Positions 38,675 through 47,205 of a stretch of 64,000 nucleotides of DNA are shown here, one piece after another. Below the pieces are notes generated by a model. The model was given only the letters and a program-made list of their open reading frames with translations. It was not told the origin of the DNA and did no database searches. The translations under genes and the position numbers were made by a program. The DNA is from Palsa-506 sp963709075 (GTDB taxonomy: Bacteria > Actinomycetota > Actinomycetes > Streptosporangiales > Streptosporangiaceae), in contig CAVPUY010000014.1 in assembly GCA_963709075.1 (NCBI GenBank), positions 930,001 to 994,000 of the forward strand, written 5' to 3'. Position 1 is the first letter of the stretch; every line of letters starts with the position of its first letter.

Positions 38675-38929
38675 ATGCCTCGGGAAGAGTCCCTCATCGG
38701 CTCCATCGGCGTTCTCACCATCGGCACGCGGGGCCAGCGCGGGCCCGGTGAAGTGCTGGTCAAGGTCCGTGGCGGGTCCGAGTCCTACATCGCATGGTCG
38801 CCGGAGCCGATAGCGAAAGGTGCCACGGTCCTGGTCATCGAATCGCGTGGCGCCAGGTCCGTCGACGTCAGCGAATGGACTGACCCGACCGGCCCGTTGC
38901 TGGATGACGCGGCCGACCGGTGGACGTGA
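38675..38929 (+). CDS. NfeD-like small OB-fold protein
   Basis: An 84-residue protein resembling the soluble C-terminal domain of NfeD: ESLIGSIGVLTIGTRGQRGP, GEVLVKVRGGSESYIAWSPE, KGATVLVIESRGARSVDVSEW. NfeD domains pair with SPFH/flotillin-type proteins, and an SPFH gene follows 195 bases later. It has no membrane segments of its own. The ATG at 38675 follows GAGGAGTGGCTGTCA with suboptimal spacing. The gap after it carries repeats of ggctggccgggccggtgggg (about 38930-39010). Confidence 0.65.
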   Translation: MPREESLIGSIGVLTIGTRGQRGPGEVLVKVRGGSESYIAWSPEPIAKGATVLVIESRGARSVDVSEWTDPTGPLLDDAADRWT

Positions 38930-39123
38930 TGCGGCTGGCCGGGCGGGTGGGGCTGGCCGGGCCGGTGGGGCGGCCGGGCCGGTGGGGCTGGCCGGGCCGG
39001 TGGGCCTGGCTGGCGGAGCTGGTGAGCGGCGAGTGTTGCCGAAGCTGGCAGGCGGCCTGATGAGACCGAGCAAACAATGACCGCCCGGGGGCACGGCTCC
39101 CGGCAACCCCATGGAGATGAGAC

Positions 39124-40273
39124 ATGTTCGGTTACCGCGTTCCGGCGCCCGATGAGGCAATGCTGGTTTCCGGCGGCCGGTACGGCCGCAACGGCGCGCC
39201 GTTTCGCGTCGTGACCGGCCACGGCGCCTTTATAGTCCCGTTCATCCGCAAGGTTCGCTTCCTCACGCTTGCGATGTGCGAGGCCGAAGTCGCCGAGCAA
39301 TGCGTCACGAAGCAGGGCATCTCGCTGAATGTCCGCTCGGTGATCGCCTTCAAAGTCGGCAACGACGAGGAGAGCATCGTCAACGCGGGCCAGCGGTTCC
39401 TGTCCGACCAGGATCAGATGTCGACGCTGACCGGCCGGATCTTCGCCGGGCATCTCCGCTCGATCATCGGCTCGATGACGGTCGAGGAGATCGTCACCGA
39501 GCGGCAGAAACTGGCCAGCGAGGTGCTCGACGGCTCGAAGGCGGAGATGGTCAAGATCGGCCTCACCGTCGACTCGCTGCAGATTCAGTCCATCGACGAC
39601 ATGAACTCCGGCTACATCGACGCGATGGCCGCCCCGCACAATGCCGCGATCCAGCGGCAGGCGCAGATCGCCCAGGCGCAGGCGAACCAGGCCGCCGCCG
39701 AGGCTCAGCAGGAGTCACAGCGCAAGCAGGCCGAGTACGCCAGGCAGACCTCCGTGGTGCAGGCGCAGTACAAGGCGGAGATGGACAAGGCCCAGGCTCA
39801 GGCTGCGCAGGCCGGGCCGCTCGCGCAGGCGCAGGCGACCGATGGGCGTGCTGGCCGCGCAGACCGAGCTGGCGCACAAGCAGGCCGAGCTACGGCAGCG
39901 GCAGCTCGTCGCCGAGGTGGTCAGGCCCGCCGAGGCGGAGGCGGAGAAGGTGCGCATCCTCGCGCAGGCCGACGCCCAGCGAGTCAAGTTCCAGGCTGAG
40001 GCGGCGGCCTCGCACCAGCGGATCGCGCTGGACCGGATGCTCATCGACCAGCTGCCGCAGATCGTGCGCGAGGCGGCAGGCGGCCTGGCCGGGGCGAACG
40101 TGAGCGTGCTCAACGGCGCGGACGGACTCAGCGAGATCGCGGCCGGCCTGGTCGGCCAGGGGCTGACCATCCTGGAATCGGTAAAGAAGAGCCTGTCCGG
40201 CTCGGTCGACCCGGCGATCGCCGGCTCAGCCGAGCCTGCCGACCCGGACGACAGCCAGCCCGCGGCCGGCTAG
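39124..40273 (+). CDS. SPFH-domain (flotillin/prohibitin-like) protein, one frame break
   Basis: Begins MFGYRVPAPDEAMLVSGG, then an SPFH core (VTGHGAFIVPFIRKVRFLTL, VSIAFKVGN-like strand, GHLRSIIGSMTVEEIVTER, GLTVDSLQIQSIDD), followed by a long Ala/Gln/Glu coiled coil typical of flotillins (QAQIAQAQANQAAAEAQQ). The C-terminal coiled coil and GANVSVLNGADGLSEIAAGL tail continue in another frame, with the break near 39840. No membrane anchor is obvious; flotillins associate with membranes by hairpins or lipids. Together with the NfeD-like gene it forms the usual pair for membrane microdomain organisation. Confidence 0.85.
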
Positions 40274-40306
40274 CCGCCGCCCGCCCGGCGGCTGGCGGCC
40301 CGGTCC

Positions 40307-40368
40307 CAACCCGATGAATGTGGCAATCAAAGGGTTCTGACCCGGTGGCTGTCACATTCATGGGGTTA
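40307..40368. repeat. 62-bp palindromic repeat, copy 2
   Basis: Left arm CAACCCGATGAATGTGGCAA; the complement of the right arm begins TAACCCCATGAATGTGACAG, so the two halves are near-perfect inverted copies. It starts 34 bases after the SPFH gene stop. It is followed by a G-rich tail cggggggcggggcggcatg shared with copy 3. Confidence 0.8.
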
Positions 40369-40414
40369 CGGGGGGCGGGGCGGCATGCGGGGCGGGCCCC
40401 GCTGGGCCTGGTTC

Positions 40415-40476
40415 TAAGCCGGTGGATGTGGCAATCAAAGGGTTCTGACGCGGTGGCTGTCACATTCATGGGGTTA
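40415..40476. repeat. 62-bp palindromic repeat, copy 3
   Basis: Same size and dyad structure as copy 2, from TAAGCCGGTGGATGTGGCAA. The 68 bases 40428-40495 repeat 40320-40387 with one or two differences, so copies 2 and 3 plus their G-rich tails form a direct repeat 108 bases apart. Confidence 0.8.
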
Positions 40477-40495
40477 CGGGGGGCGGGGCGGCATG

Positions 40496-41071
40496 GCTTG
40501 CTGCGCGGGAACACGGGCCAGCCCGGGCACGCCAGCCGAATAGGCCGCGGCGCGGGAACACGGGCCAGCCCGGGCACGCCAGCCGATGATCATCATGACG
40601 CCGGCGTCCGGGACGCCTCTGGTTGGCCGCTATGTGCCAGCTACACCTGATTGAACCCCAAATTGAGGATTACATTCTCTTGTGTTCATATTGATCACGA
40701 GAAAAATGCATATTGCCTCAGGCGACCTTATCCAGCACGATTGATCTGATTAATCTGTGGCAAATTTGGGCATTTATCGGACTCATATTCACAGCCAAAA
40801 AAATAATTCGCTGAATTCGCCGGAACGCGTCAACCGCATTGACGCCGAGCACGTCAACCTCATGTAAGTCCGGCCAGCCGCGAAGATGACGGTCCACGGC
40901 GCGCTCTCGCTTAGGGTAATCGAGTGACTACCCGTGGTAAGGTGTCGACCACTGGCTGACAGGGCGGGAGCACAAGGAGTAACAGCCAACATAAGCCGCG
41001 GCCGGCCCGAGCCTTACCGCCCGCGCCACCGAGATGGTGGCCGGCCCAGCGAACCACAGGAAGGAAGCATC
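40496..41071. other. Long spacer with an AT-rich patch upstream of the secreted protein
   Basis: After a short direct repeat (gcgcgggaacacgggccagcc, about 40503 and 40551), bases 40640-40820 are strikingly AT-rich compared with the rest of the window (AAATTGAGGATTACATTCTC, AAAAAAATAATTCGC). An inverted repeat CGTCAA-CCGCA-TTGACG is at 40828-40844 with a further CGTCAACC at 40852. A TAAGGT hexamer at 40938-40943 could be a -10 box for the secreted-protein gene. No credible gene. Confidence 0.45.
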
Positions 41072-41809
41072 ATGCGCAACCGCTTTATGAGGGGGCTCTG
41101 CGTGGTCGCGGCATCAGCCGCTGTCACCGCGTCCCTCGGCCTCGCGGCGGCCGGCGCCGCGAGCGCAACCGCAAAGCCGCACGCCATCAAGAACGCGACG
41201 ACGGTCTGCGGCGGCCTCTGCTTCGACCTCTCCAACAAGCAGCTCGACATCACGGGGCCGGCGGCGTTCATCCAGAACGCCGTGGGGGGCGCCAACGGCA
41301 ATGCCATCAACCTGCGCCGGGCCGGCAACGCCAAGGTGAACGAGGACTTCACGGCTGGTTTCGTCGGTTTCCTCGGCCAGTTCTGCCCGAATGACGGCGG
41401 CAACGGGGAGATCCCGGCGACGTCGTACGCCTGCATCAACTACCCGCCGTTCTGGGACGTTTTCCAGTCCAAGTTCGCACCGGACTCCAACGAGAGCGGC
41501 CTGTGCGTCGGAGTCACCAGGGGCAGCGTCAGCCAGCGCGTCAAGCTCGTGTCCTGCCGCGGTGTCACCGGCGACTCGTTCTGGGTCGGCGACGCCGCGA
41601 ACGGCCTCGGCGGCGACTGCCGAGTCCCGGGCAACTACTGCCCGTGGGTGAACGGCGCGGACCAGTCCACGGCGGACCCGCTGGCGCTGACGCTCAACGG
41701 CGGCAGCAAGCACCCGGCGAACGTGCTGCGGGTCGACCCGGAGATCGTCAGCGGCGCGACTGTGAACGACCGGCAGCAGTTCACCACGAATCCCGGCCCC
41801 GCAGCCTGA
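41072..41809 (+). CDS. Secreted protein of unknown function
   Basis: A 245-residue product with a Sec signal peptide: basic MRNRFMRG, hydrophobic LCVVAASAAVTASLGLAAA, probable cleavage after ASA near residue 32. The mature part has about eight Cys (VCGGLCFDL, QFCPNDG, SYACINYP, GLCVGV, VSCRG, GDCRVPGNYCPW) that could form disulfides. AFIQNAVGGANGNAINLRRA and PPFWDVFQSKFAPDSNESGL look like an extracellular binding fold. ATG 41072 lies behind AGGAAGG. I do not recognise the family. The long AT-rich leader and a strong terminator suggest a single, well-expressed gene. Confidence 0.75.
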   Translation: MRNRFMRGLCVVAASAAVTASLGLAAAGAASATAKPHAIKNATTVCGGLCFDLSNKQLDITGPAAFIQNAVGGANGNAINLRRAGNAKVNEDFTAGFVGFLGQFCPNDGGNGEIPATSYACINYPPFWDVFQSKFAPDSNESGLCVGVTRGSVSQRVKLVSCRGVTGDSFWVGDAANGLGGDCRVPGNYCPWVNGADQSTADPLALTLNGGSKHPANVLRVDPEIVSGATVNDRQQFTTNPGPAA

Positions 41810-41828
41810 GGCCACTCCGCGATAGCAG

Positions 41829-41869
41829 CAGCGGCATCCCCGTGCGAACGGGGGTGCCGCTGTTCTTTT
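41829..41869 (+). terminator. Rho-independent terminator of the secreted-protein gene
   Basis: A long stem, CAGCGGCAYCCCCGT paired with ACGGGGGTGCCGCTG around a GCGA loop, is followed by TTCTTTT. It starts 20 bases after the stop codon and is the clearest intrinsic terminator in the window. Confidence 0.9.
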
Positions 41870-41921
41870 CCGGCGTCGAGCCCGGAGACCCGCCGGCGCC
41901 CGGACCTGGTAGACAAGCCAG

Positions 41922-42692
41922 ATGCGCCGACTCAGCGAGATCGCACCGGGCGTGCTTGTCGCCACCAGCGAGATTTTCATTACCACGACGACCGTGGTGG
42001 CCAGCCGGGCCGGTCAGTGCCTGGTCATCGATCCGGCGGTGACGGCCGCCGAGCTGGCCGCCCTCGCCGCCGAAATCACCGCCGCCGGCCTGCGTCCGCA
42101 GGCCGGCTTCGCCACTCACCCGCACTGGGACCATGTCCTGTGGTCCCGCGGCCTCGGCGACGTGCCCAGGTACGCCGCGCCCCGGGCGGTCAGCACCGCT
42201 GCCGCCGAGCGGAACGGGCTGATCAGCGCGGTGCAGGAGGCGGCACCCGGCCATGACCTGGCCCTCCTCGGTCAGCTCACCGCCCTCGCGCCGGGCGCCG
42301 GCGCGATCCCGTGGGACGGCCCGCAGGCGCTGGTCATCACGCATGACGGTCACGCGCCCGGCCACGGTGCGGTGTTCCTGCCGGGTACCGGCACGCTGCT
42401 GGCCGGCGACATGCTCTCGGACGTGGAGATCCCGCTGCTCGACCTGGCCGAGCCCGATCCGCTCGGCGACTACCGCACCGGGCTGCAGCGGCTGGCCGCG
42501 CTGACCGGCGTCCGGCAGATCGTGCCCGGTCACGGCGCCGTGGGCGACGGGGCCGAGTTCCGCCGCCGGGTCGCGGCTGACTTCGCTTACCTGGACGGCC
42601 TGGCCAGCGGCGCGGCCAGCGCCGACCCCCGGCTCACCCTGGACTGGCTGCGCGAGCCGCACGAACTGCAGCTTGCGCACGCCCGCAGCTAA
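41922..42692 (+). CDS. Metallo-beta-lactamase fold hydrolase
   Basis: A 256-residue MBL-fold protein. The metal motif is THPHWDHVLW (HxHxDH with Pro/Trp in the variable places). Further ligands are the His of HDGHAPGHGAVFLP, the Asp of LLAGDMLSDVEIPLLD, and the His of IVPGHGAVGDG. No signal peptide, so it is cytoplasmic. Size and layout fit glyoxalase-II-like or quorum-quenching-like members, but the substrate is not decidable. The frame is clean. Convergent with the MFS gene 36 bases away. Confidence 0.85.
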   Translation: MRRLSEIAPGVLVATSEIFITTTTVVASRAGQCLVIDPAVTAAELAALAAEITAAGLRPQAGFATHPHWDHVLWSRGLGDVPRYAAPRAVSTAAAERNGLISAVQEAAPGHDLALLGQLTALAPGAGAIPWDGPQALVITHDGHAPGHGAVFLPGTGTLLAGDMLSDVEIPLLDLAEPDPLGDYRTGLQRLAALTGVRQIVPGHGAVGDGAEFRRRVAADFAYLDGLASGAASADPRLTLDWLREPHELQLAHARS

Positions 42693-42728
42693 CGCCGCCA
42701 GCCCGAGCCAGCCCCTACCGCAGAACCG

Positions 42729-44132
42729 CTACCGGCGCCCGCGGAGCCCGGCCAGCAGGCACACCGGGGCGAGGGCGAGGCCGGCCAGCGCCCAGCCCAG
42801 CCCGAATCGCTCCGCCAGGAAACCAGCGGCCAGCGGGCCGATGCCGCCGGCCAGGCTCGCCGCGCTGCCGAGGGTCACCGCGACGCCGCTCTCGCCGGGC
42901 AGGCTGCCGTACAGGCCGGCCTGCAGCAGCGGGTACCACGGCGCGGTGGCGAAGCTCAGCCCGGCCAGCGCGGCCAGATGCGGCCAGTACCCGGGCACCA
43001 GCAGGAAGCCCGGGTAAAGCAGCGCCGCCGCCGCGGCGCTCGCGGCGAGCACCCGGCGGCCGGGCACCTGCTCGAGCACCCGGACAAGCGCGGCGTCCCC
43101 GGCCAGGCCGGCCACCAGCCGGACCGCGACGCCCGCCGCTGCCTCGGCCGCCGTGGCGTGCACGATGTCCACCAGGTAGATCGCCAGGAACCCGGTAAGC
43201 ACGTCCAGCAGCAGGTCAGCTACCTGGAGCAGGACAAGCCAGCGGATTACCCCAGGCCGCCGAAGGGCGCGGCGCACCCGCCGGCCGGCGCCGGCCAGGC
43301 CCGGGTCAGCGGTGGTCGGCTGGTCAGCGGCGGCGGGCTGGTCAGCGGTGGTCGGCTGGTCAGCGGCGCCAGGGTCAGCGGCAGCGGGGTGGTCAGCGGC
43401 GGCGGGCTGGTCAGCGGCGCCAGGGTCAGCGGCAGCGGGCTGGTCAGCGGCGCCAGGGTCAGCGCCAGCCGCCGCCCCGCTGGTCCCGACCGCCCCGGAT
43501 CCCGGCGCCGCCCCTGGTCCCGGCGCTGCCCCCGGTCCTGGCGCCGGCCGCGGGCCGTGGCGGGCCACGCCTACCCAGGCGAGCGCGGCGCAGACGGCAA
43601 GCACCAGGTAGGCGGCCCGCCAGCCGCCCCCGGCGGCAAGCACGGCGATCAGCAGCACTGGCCCGGCCACCGCGCCCGCCGAGCCGGCCAGGTTCCAGCG
43701 CGCCATGTGCTGTGCCTGCCGGGCCGGGGCGGCGTCCATCAGGCCGGACTGGGTCAGGCTGACGAACGCCCCGGACGCCGGGAAGAAGGCCACGAACGCG
43801 ATCAGCAGCGCCGCGAACGAGCGCGCCGTGGCGGCGGCGGCCAGCGAGCCGGTGAACACCACGCCGCCGGCCAGCACCGCGACGCGCTGCCGCCTGCCGT
43901 GCCCGGCCAGTACCCCGAGCGGGAGTTCAAGCACGCTGCCGAGCAGCAGCGGAACCGATGCGAGCAGGCCGATCTGCCCGTAACTCAGCGCCAGGTCATG
44001 CCGGATGAGCGGGAGCGTCGCGCCCTTGGTGCCGTCAACAAGCTCGTCGACTAGCTCGACGGCGAGCGCCGCCGCGAGAACCGCGGCGCCGGTCAGCGCG
44101 GGCCGCCGGGACCGGAATGTCATGCGTGTCAC
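42729..44132 (-). CDS. MFS transporter with a repeat-rich central loop
   Basis: A 467-residue transporter with twelve predicted helices. The N-terminal half has KGATLPLIRHDLALSYGQIG, LPLGVLAGHGRRQRVAVLAG and FVSLTQSGLMDAAPARQ. Between helices 6 and 7 a cytoplasmic loop of about 90 residues is made of Ala/Asp/Gln/Pro repeats (AAADPGAADQP) encoded by 15-30 bp tandem repeats at about 43300-43560. The frame is intact, so repeat units keep phase. Start GTG 44132 has GGAAGG 7 nt upstream. The substrate is unknown; a drug/proton antiporter or sugar efflux role is possible. Confidence 0.82.
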   Translation of the reverse strand: MTRMTFRSRRPALTGAAVLAAALAVELVDELVDGTKGATLPLIRHDLALSYGQIGLLASVPLLLGSVLELPLGVLAGHGRRQRVAVLAGGVVFTGSLAAAATARSFAALLIAFVAFFPASGAFVSLTQSGLMDAAPARQAQHMARWNLAGSAGAVAGPVLLIAVLAAGGGWRAAYLVLAVCAALAWVGVARHGPRPAPGPGAAPGPGAAPGSGAVGTSGAAAGADPGAADQPAAADPGAADQPAAADHPAAADPGAADQPTTADQPAAADQPTTADPGLAGAGRRVRRALRRPGVIRWLVLLQVADLLLDVLTGFLAIYLVDIVHATAAEAAAGVAVRLVAGLAGDAALVRVLEQVPGRRVLAASAAAAALLYPGFLLVPGYWPHLAALAGLSFATAPWYPLLQAGLYGSLPGESGVAVTLGSAASLAGGIGPLAAGFLAERFGLGWALAGLALAPVCLLAGLRGRR

Positions 44133-44555
44133 GTGTCGTCCTTCCAGGTCTAACCGGCCAGGTCAGACAGGAAGGGCGGGCCGCGGGCCGCAGGTCTAGG
44201 TCAAAGTCAAAGGAAGCCCATGGCGCTGATGTTACGGGGCGGCCCCGTCACCGGCTACCGGGAATCATGTCCTGGTGATCATCGCAAGCCACGCAGCGCA
44301 TCGCCGGGACCGTAGCAAACCCGGACCCTGCGGCCGCGATCCACTCGACGTTCCAGCCGTCGGCGCAGCTTGCCCGGATCTCGGCCCGACTGACTCACCG
44401 CGGGCACCAGGCGCCGGGCTGCTGCTCGGTGCAGCAGAGCATGTAGTAGCCCTCGCTGGGGACGATCGCTGTGTGCAAGCTCTGGACGAGGCGGCGCCGG
44501 CCGTCGCCTTCGAGGCCGCGGAGCTCGCCGTCCCCGAAGCCAGAGGAAATGAGTA
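44133..44555. other. Spacer with a possible gene remnant on the minus strand
   Basis: About 420 bases. On the minus strand, ending at a TGA at 44395-44397, a short stretch (about 44395-44530) reads GELRGLEGDGRRRLVQSLHT then AIVPSEGYYMLCCTEQQPG, which has the look of a real protein end rather than noise. No start codon with a ribosome-binding site is evident and the adjacent phosphotransferase begins just upstream. It could be the relic of a displaced gene. Nothing else seen. Confidence 0.3.
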
Positions 44556-45614
44556 ATGCCCAACAGTGCTGAGCTGTCGGCCGCCGAACAGCAGGCCGAG
44601 TTGTCGGCGCTGGTCACGCTGGTGCAGCGGCACTACAGGACGACTGTCGCTGCGGCGTCCGCGTTCTATCACGAGCGGCAGAAGGCGGTCTGGCGGCTTG
44701 ACCGAGATGCCGGGCACAGCTGGGTAGCACGGATCTTCCCGCGGACGTACCCGCCGGAGCGAACCGAGGGCCAAGCCGCCGTGCTGCGGCTGATGGCGCG
44801 CGAGCGCATCCCGGCCGAGCGGGTGGTGACCGCGGCCGACAGCTCGCGGGTGGCGTCACTGGACGGCCGGGACGTGCTGGTGACCAGGTTCATCCCTGGC
44901 AGCACGCCGAGGCTGACGCCCTCGGCACTGCACTCCCTTGGCGAGATCCTCGGCCGGATGCACGCGCTGGCGCCTTCGCTGAGCACGGACCGGTACCTGT
45001 CGCAGCGGGCGGCCGCGCTGCCTCGCGACGACCTTGACTTCGGCCTGGCCCGGCTGGCCGAAGTCGACGGCCGGGTGCCTGGCCCGCTGCTGGCGCAGTA
45101 CGAGGAGATGCGGACGGCGCTGCTGGATACCGATGGCTGCGAGCAGGCGCCGTTCAGCCTGGTTCATCTCGACTGCCAGCCGGGCAACGTGCTGCGCACG
45201 CCGGGCGGCCGTCTCGTCCTGTTCGACTGGGACGGCGCCGGGCAGGGCCCGGCGGTCGCGGCGCTTGGCGTGCTGCTCTACGGCTGCGCGTTCGGGTCGG
45301 TGGCAGGCCGCCCCGCGCCACCGGACATTACCCGGGTCGACGCGGTGCTGGCCGGCTACTACTCCCGGCGCCGGCTGGCTACGGTTGAGCTTGATCACCT
45401 CGGCCACGCGATCCGGTTCCGCCCGCTGGCCGTCGCAGCCAGGGAACTGGCCGCGACCGTCGAGCGAGGCGAGGCCATGCTGCGGCCAGGCTGGTGGTCA
45501 GGCTGGCCGCAGTCAGACGAGATCGCCGCGCGCGCCCGCCAGGCAGCGGCAGCGATCGAGGCTCAGTCACCAGCGGCGCAGCCGCCGGTGCCACGAGCGA
45601 CCACGGCTGATTAG
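44556..45614 (+). CDS. Aminoglycoside phosphotransferase (APH)-family kinase
   Basis: A 352-residue protein-kinase-like small-molecule kinase. It has an N-lobe with HSWVARIFPRTYP (ATP Lys replaced by Arg in this line), the catalytic loop LVHLDCQPGNVL (H-x-D-x4-N) and the metal motif LVLFDWDGAGQGP, then a helical C-lobe. Members phosphorylate antibiotics, homoserine, choline or sugars; there is no evidence for a specific substrate or for resistance. Start ATG 44556 has GAGGAAAT just upstream. The gene is followed 32 bases later by a GNAT gene in the same direction, probably an operon. Confidence 0.82.
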   Translation: MPNSAELSAAEQQAELSALVTLVQRHYRTTVAAASAFYHERQKAVWRLDRDAGHSWVARIFPRTYPPERTEGQAAVLRLMARERIPAERVVTAADSSRVASLDGRDVLVTRFIPGSTPRLTPSALHSLGEILGRMHALAPSLSTDRYLSQRAAALPRDDLDFGLARLAEVDGRVPGPLLAQYEEMRTALLDTDGCEQAPFSLVHLDCQPGNVLRTPGGRLVLFDWDGAGQGPAVAALGVLLYGCAFGSVAGRPAPPDITRVDAVLAGYYSRRRLATVELDHLGHAIRFRPLAVAARELAATVERGEAMLRPGWWSGWPQSDEIAARARQAAAAIEAQSPAAQPPVPRATTAD

Positions 45615-45646
45615 CGAACGGCTCAACACGGAGGTGCTCAGGCACG

Positions 45647-46150
45647 ATGCAGGACATCGAAGTCCGCGCGTTCCGGGCCGGTGACGGGGCAGCCTGCGCC
45701 GTCGCCTGGCTCGATGCGGCCCGCTACTACGTCGGCCAGGATCCGCAGAGCTTCCAGCTGCCCGCCGAGGCAGGCCTAGCCGACTGGTTCGAGCACGAGG
45801 ACCCAGGCGGCGGCCTGCCAGCACGGCGGCTGGTCGCCACGGTGGGCGGCCAGGTAGCCGGGTTCGTCGTGGCGACCCTGGAGGGCCCGCTGCCAGGCGC
45901 CCGCTTCCAGCTGCTCCGCGCCGCCGCCAGCACGTGCGTCTACGTCGCTGCGCTGGCGGTGGCCGAGGAATACCGGCGCGCGGGCATTGGCACTGCCCTG
46001 ATGACGGTCGTTGAGCAGTGGGGCCGGGAGCAGGGCGCGACGCTGGTGACCCTGGACACGAACATCCGCAGCCCGCTGTCGGTGCCCTTCTACGAAGACC
46101 GGATGGGCTACGTCCGGCACGGGCTGATCTTCCGCAAAGCCCTCTGCTGA
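45647..46150 (+). CDS. GNAT family N-acetyltransferase
   Basis: A 167-residue acyl-CoA transferase. IEVRAFRAGDGAACAVAWL is the beta1-alpha1 region, and VAALAVAEEYRRAGIGTALM carries the acetyl-CoA pyrophosphate loop (RRAGIG). LDTNIRSPLSVPFYEDRMGY is the C-terminal catalytic strand. The substrate is unknown. The ATG follows ACGGAGGTGCTCAGGC. Likely co-transcribed with the APH-family kinase. Confidence 0.85.
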   Translation: MQDIEVRAFRAGDGAACAVAWLDAARYYVGQDPQSFQLPAEAGLADWFEHEDPGGGLPARRLVATVGGQVAGFVVATLEGPLPGARFQLLRAAASTCVYVAALAVAEEYRRAGIGTALMTVVEQWGREQGATLVTLDTNIRSPLSVPFYEDRMGYVRHGLIFRKALC

Positions 46151-46156
46151 GCCAGG

Positions 46157-47086
46157 TCAGCGGAAGTAATGGCCCTTATCGAGGTCGTCGATGAGCCCGG
46201 GCTGGGCCGGGTGCCATCCCAGCAGCTCGCGGGTCAGCGTGCTCGACGCCGGGCTGTCGGCGCCGAGGAAGCCGGCCAGCCAGGTGAAGTGCGCGGCCGC
46301 GTCCTCGGGAGAGATGGAGACCACCGGCACGTCAAGGTGGCGGCCGATCACTTCGGCGATGTCACGGATCGGCACGCCCTCGTCGGCGACCGCGTGCAGC
46401 GTGGATCCGGCCGGGGCGTTCTCCAGTGCCAGGCGGAAAAGGTGCGCCGAATCGAGCCGGTGCACGGCGGGCCAGCGGTTGGACCCGTCGCCGATGTAAC
46501 CGGAGACTCCCTTGTCGCGGGCGATGCCGACAATGGCCGCCAGGAAGCCGTTGTCTCCGTCGCCGTGATTCGTCGGCGGGAGCCGCATGACCGACGAGCG
46601 GATGCCCCGAGAAGCGAGCGAGAGCACCAGTTCGGCGGTGGCCCGCCGGGCCATCGGACCGGCGCCGGCCATGGCGGCCACCGCCGGGTCGGGAACACCA
46701 TGCCCGTCGCGTTCGGTCGCCACCCGCCCCGGTGCGACCCCGAGCGTCCCTGAGGCGATGACGAACGGCCGGCCAGAACCCGCCAGCGCGTCGCCGAAAG
46801 CCTCGACGGCGCGGCGGTCCGCGTCGGCAGCGCCCTGGTAGTCCCCGGTGAAGGCGAGGTCGTGTTTGAACGCGAGGTGGATGACGCCGTCGGATGCGGC
46901 TGCGGCATCCCGCAGGCCGTCGAGGTCATCAAGAGTGCCGCGATGGACCCGCGCTCCGGCGGCGGTGAGGGCAGCGGCCGAGGCGTCCGAGCGGGCCAGC
47001 CCGGTGACCTGATGGCCCGCGCCGATGAGCTCGGGCACGACCGCGGAGCCGATCCAGCCGGACGCGCCGGTGACGAAAACACGCAT
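46157..47086 (-). CDS. NAD(P)-dependent SDR/epimerase-family oxidoreductase
   Basis: A 309-residue atypical/extended SDR. The N-terminus MRVFVTGASGWIGSAVVPEL holds the dinucleotide-binding motif. IHLAFKHDLAFTGD and VIASGTLGVAPGR mark the family seen next to TetR regulators in actinobacteria. The canonical YxxxK is not obvious (ARRATAELVLSLASRG instead), as in several members of this subgroup. ATG 47086 has GGAGG upstream. It is divergent from a TetR gene with a palindromic site between them, so it is probably the regulated target. Substrate unknown. Confidence 0.85.
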   Translation of the reverse strand: MRVFVTGASGWIGSAVVPELIGAGHQVTGLARSDASAAALTAAGARVHRGTLDDLDGLRDAAAASDGVIHLAFKHDLAFTGDYQGAADADRRAVEAFGDALAGSGRPFVIASGTLGVAPGRVATERDGHGVPDPAVAAMAGAGPMARRATAELVLSLASRGIRSSVMRLPPTNHGDGDNGFLAAIVGIARDKGVSGYIGDGSNRWPAVHRLDSAHLFRLALENAPAGSTLHAVADEGVPIRDIAEVIGRHLDVPVVSISPEDAAAHFTWLAGFLGADSPASSTLTRELLGWHPAQPGLIDDLDKGHYFR

Positions 47087-47151
47087 GGAAAACCTCCAGG
47101 TGACCGGCCGTCCTCGCCGCACGACTTGCGCCAGGCAGCCGATGTCAGTTG

Positions 47152-47179
47152 CTGTCATCAGCTTAGCACCTGATGTCAG
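47152..47179. promoter_or_regulatory. Putative TetR operator
   Basis: An inverted repeat CTGTCATCAG - 8 bases - CTGATGTCAG (one mismatch between arms) lies in the 119-base gap between the divergent SDR and TetR genes. A direct repeat GATGTCAGTTGCTG / GATGTCAGTCGCTG (47141 and 47172) overlaps it. It fits a TetR autoregulatory operator, by position. Confidence 0.55.
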
Positions 47180-47205
47180 TCGCTGCCGTCAAGTACCATC
47201 GGGGG

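Noticed and set aside
31863..40476. 62-bp palindromes as integron attC sites
   Set aside because: Length is similar, but the ends read GTTACGG or GTTGCCG, not GTTRRRY, there are no cassette-like single genes between them, and no integron integrase is present.
40128..40577. Minus-strand frame encoding repeated NPMNVTAT...FDCHIHR peptides
   Set aside because: The peptide repeat is simply the translation of the two 62-bp palindromes; it runs into SPFH coding DNA and has no start signal. Treated as DNA repeats instead.
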